Shown here: one piece after another, positions 19,918 through 21,305 of the stretch | How the letters are laid out: each line of letters begins with the position of its first letter | Numbering within the stretch: the stretch's first letter is position 1 | Source: Candidatus Nanopelagicales bacterium | GTDB lineage: Bacteria; Actinomycetota; Actinomycetes; S36-B12 | DNA: 21,305 bases | NCBI GenBank assembly: GCA_023264215.1 | Contig: JALQSY010000012.1 | Location: forward strand, 1 to 21,305 | Direction of reading: 5' to 3' | Notes under the pieces: generated by a model | The model's database searches: none | What the model saw: only the letters and a program-made list of their open reading frames with translations | What the model was told of the DNA's origin: nothing | Made by a program: the position numbers and the translations under genes

Positions 19918-21305
19918 ATGGCAGACGCCACCTTCAGCCAGCGCCACATCGGCCCCCGCGCGCGCGACATCGACGCGATGCTCGACGCCGTGGGCTACCG
20001 GTCCATGGAGCACTTCCTGCACGACGTCGTGCCCGACGCGATCCGCTGGACCGACGGACTTGCGGTGCCCGAGGCCGTCTCCGAGGCCGAGCTGGCGGAG
20101 ATCATGGGCGATCTGGCCGCCGCGAACCAGCGCCTGACCTCCATGATCGGACTGGGCTACCAGGACTGCCACACCCCGGCGGTCATCCGCCGCAACGTCA
20201 TCGAGAGCCCCGCCTGGTACACCGCCTACACGCCCTACCAGCCCGAGATCAGCCAGGGGCGCCTCGAGGCCCTCCTGGCCTTCCAGACCGTCATCGAGGA
20301 CCTCACGGCGCTGCCCGTCGCGCCGGCGTCCCTGCTCGACGAGCCCACCGCGGCGGCCGAGGGCATGGGCCTGCTGCACCGGACCGGTGACGGCCACGTC
20401 TTCCTGGTCGACGCCGACACGCACCCGCAGACGATCGCCGTGCTCGCGACCCGCGCAGAGCCGCTGGGCATCGAGGTGCGAGTCGTCGATCGCGCCGGAC
20501 TCGCGGTCGAGCTCCACGACGACGTCTTCGGGGTCCTGCTGTCCTACCCGGGGACGTCCGGGCAGATCAGCGACATCCGGCCGATCATCGCCGCGGCGCG
20601 GGAGCGGGGCATCGGGACCGTGGTCGCCACCGACCTGCTCGCGCTCACCCTGCTCACGCCCCCGGGGGAGATGGGCGCCGACATCTGCATCGGCTCTGCG
20701 CAGCGCTTCGGCGTGCCGCTGGGCTTCGGCGGACCGCACGCGGGCTTCATGAGCGTGCGCGCGGGCCTCGAGCGATCGCTGCCCGGTCGACTGGTCGGGG
20801 TCTCCGTGGACGCCGAGGGTCGCCCGGCGTACCGACTGGCCCTGCAGACCCGCGAGCAGCACATCCGGCGCGAGCGCGCAACGAGCAACATCTGCACCGC
20901 GCAGGTGCTCCTCGCGGTGGTCGCCGCGATGTACGCCGCCTACCACGGCCCCGAGGGGCTGCGCGCTATCGCAGCTCGCGTCCGGGGCCACGCCCTGCGG
21001 CTCGCGGATTCGATGACGCACGCCGGCTTGACCGTCCTGGACCCCGAGCTCTTCGACACCGTGACCGTGCGCGTGCCCGCGCGCGCAGACGAACTCGTGG
21101 CCGCGGCGCTGGCGGCGGGCATCAACATCAGGAGGGTCGACGCGGACACGATCGGCATCACCGTCGACGAGACCACGACGGTGTCCGATCTCGAACGCCT
21201 CCTCGGTGCCCTGGGGATCGACCTGGCCCCCGAGGTCCCGGAGCCCGCGACGTCCGGCCTGCCGGTCGACCTCCGGCGCACGTCGCCCTACCTGTCGCAC
21301 CCCAC
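19918..21305 (+). CDS. gcvP: Glycine dehydrogenase (decarboxylating), glycine cleavage P protein, 5' part
   Basis: The window ends after 462 codons of a protein normally about 950 residues long. Visible P-protein motifs include FSQRHIGPRARDIDAML at the N-terminus, SMIGLGYQDCHTPAVIRRN (about 75-93), WYTAYTPYQPEISQGRLEAL (about 100-119), QRFGVPLGFGGPHAGFM (262-278) and ALQTREQHIRRERATSNIC (about 308-326). The reading frame is open to the edge. The pyridoxal phosphate lysine lies in the C-terminal half, outside the window. GcvP decarboxylates glycine and loads the aminomethyl group on GcvH lipoate. ATG 19918 has AGGAGC 5 nt upstream and follows the tandem glycine riboswitch, so expression should respond to glycine. 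The long gene is consistent with the single-chain form (GcvP1 and GcvP2 fused), to be confirmed outside the window. Confidence 0.96.
   Translation, partial: MADATFSQRHIGPRARDIDAMLDAVGYRSMEHFLHDVVPDAIRWTDGLAVPEAVSEAELAEIMGDLAAANQRLTSMIGLGYQDCHTPAVIRRNVIESPAWYTAYTPYQPEISQGRLEALLAFQTVIEDLTALPVAPASLLDEPTAAAEGMGLLHRTGDGHVFLVDADTHPQTIAVLATRAEPLGIEVRVVDRAGLAVELHDDVFGVLLSYPGTSGQISDIRPIIAAARERGIGTVVATDLLALTLLTPPGEMGADICIGSAQRFGVPLGFGGPHAGFMSVRAGLERSLPGRLVGVSVDAEGRPAYRLALQTREQHIRRERATSNICTAQVLLAVVAAMYAAYHGPEGLRAIAARVRGHALRLADSMTHAGLTVLDPELFDTVTVRVPARADELVAAALAAGINIRRVDADTIGITVDETTTVSDLERLLGALGIDLAPEVPEPATSGLPVDLRRTSPYLSHP

Noticed and set aside
1..21305. CRISPR arrays, insertion sequences, tRNA/rRNA genes, integration sites, and intrinsic terminators with T tracts
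   Set aside because: I looked for direct repeats, terminal inverted repeats, transposase motifs, cloverleaf ends and GC hairpins followed by T runs, and saw none. Composition and gene order look like stable core chromosome with no sign of recent transfer.

Overview
The window is one contiguous piece of a high-GC chromosome (roughly 70% G+C by eye). It is almost fully coding, with short spacers, many 1-17 bp gene overlaps, GTG starts and TANNNT -10 boxes. Gene content and order point to an actinobacterium of class Actinomycetes. From memory, two blocks match Mycobacterium tuberculosis synteny. sufU-sufT-crotonase/ABC-F-fabG-inhA resembles the Rv1465-Rv1484 neighbourhood. pgsA2-gcvH-garA-ftsR-bifunctional nuclease-MerR-gcvP resembles Rv1822-Rv1832. 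I see no mobile elements, CRISPR arrays, tRNA or rRNA genes, and no gene-free stretch over 300 bp. The genus cannot be told from this window.

Layout: (1) 1-4761, plus strand: the end of sufU, sufT-like, an ABC-F ATPase, a crotonase and a fused ABC exporter. (2) 4745-7259, minus strand: TMEM175-type channel, DUF3099 protein, SURF1 and a divergent SDR, transcribed in that order. (3) 7361-9356, plus: fabG and inhA-type enoyl-ACP reductase (FAS-II) with a SixA-type phosphatase. (4) 9305-11236, minus: an uncharacterised protein followed by serB. (5) 11306-14400, plus: orphan ABC ATPase, FeS-type photolyase/cryptochrome, SpoU-family RNA methyltransferase. (6) 14397-16914, plus: a lipoprotein with every copper ligand of peptidylglycine alpha-hydroxylating monooxygenase (PHM), a coupled unknown membrane protein and a CDP-alcohol phosphatidyltransferase. 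(7) 16968-21305, plus: gcvH, garA, ftsR, bifunctional nuclease, MerR, a tandem glycine riboswitch and the 5' half of gcvP.

The most unusual gene is the PHM-like copper monooxygenase lipoprotein (14397-15602), translationally coupled to a membrane protein of unknown function. The most unusual pattern is regulatory. Six genes on both strands have a TANNNT box exactly 6 nt before an ATG or GTG, the signature of leaderless mRNAs, and this corrects at least one start codon. Region 7 links glycine breakdown (GcvH, GcvP, riboswitch) with GarA, a phosphorylation-controlled switch of 2-oxoglutarate and glutamate metabolism, and with the cell-division regulator FtsR.
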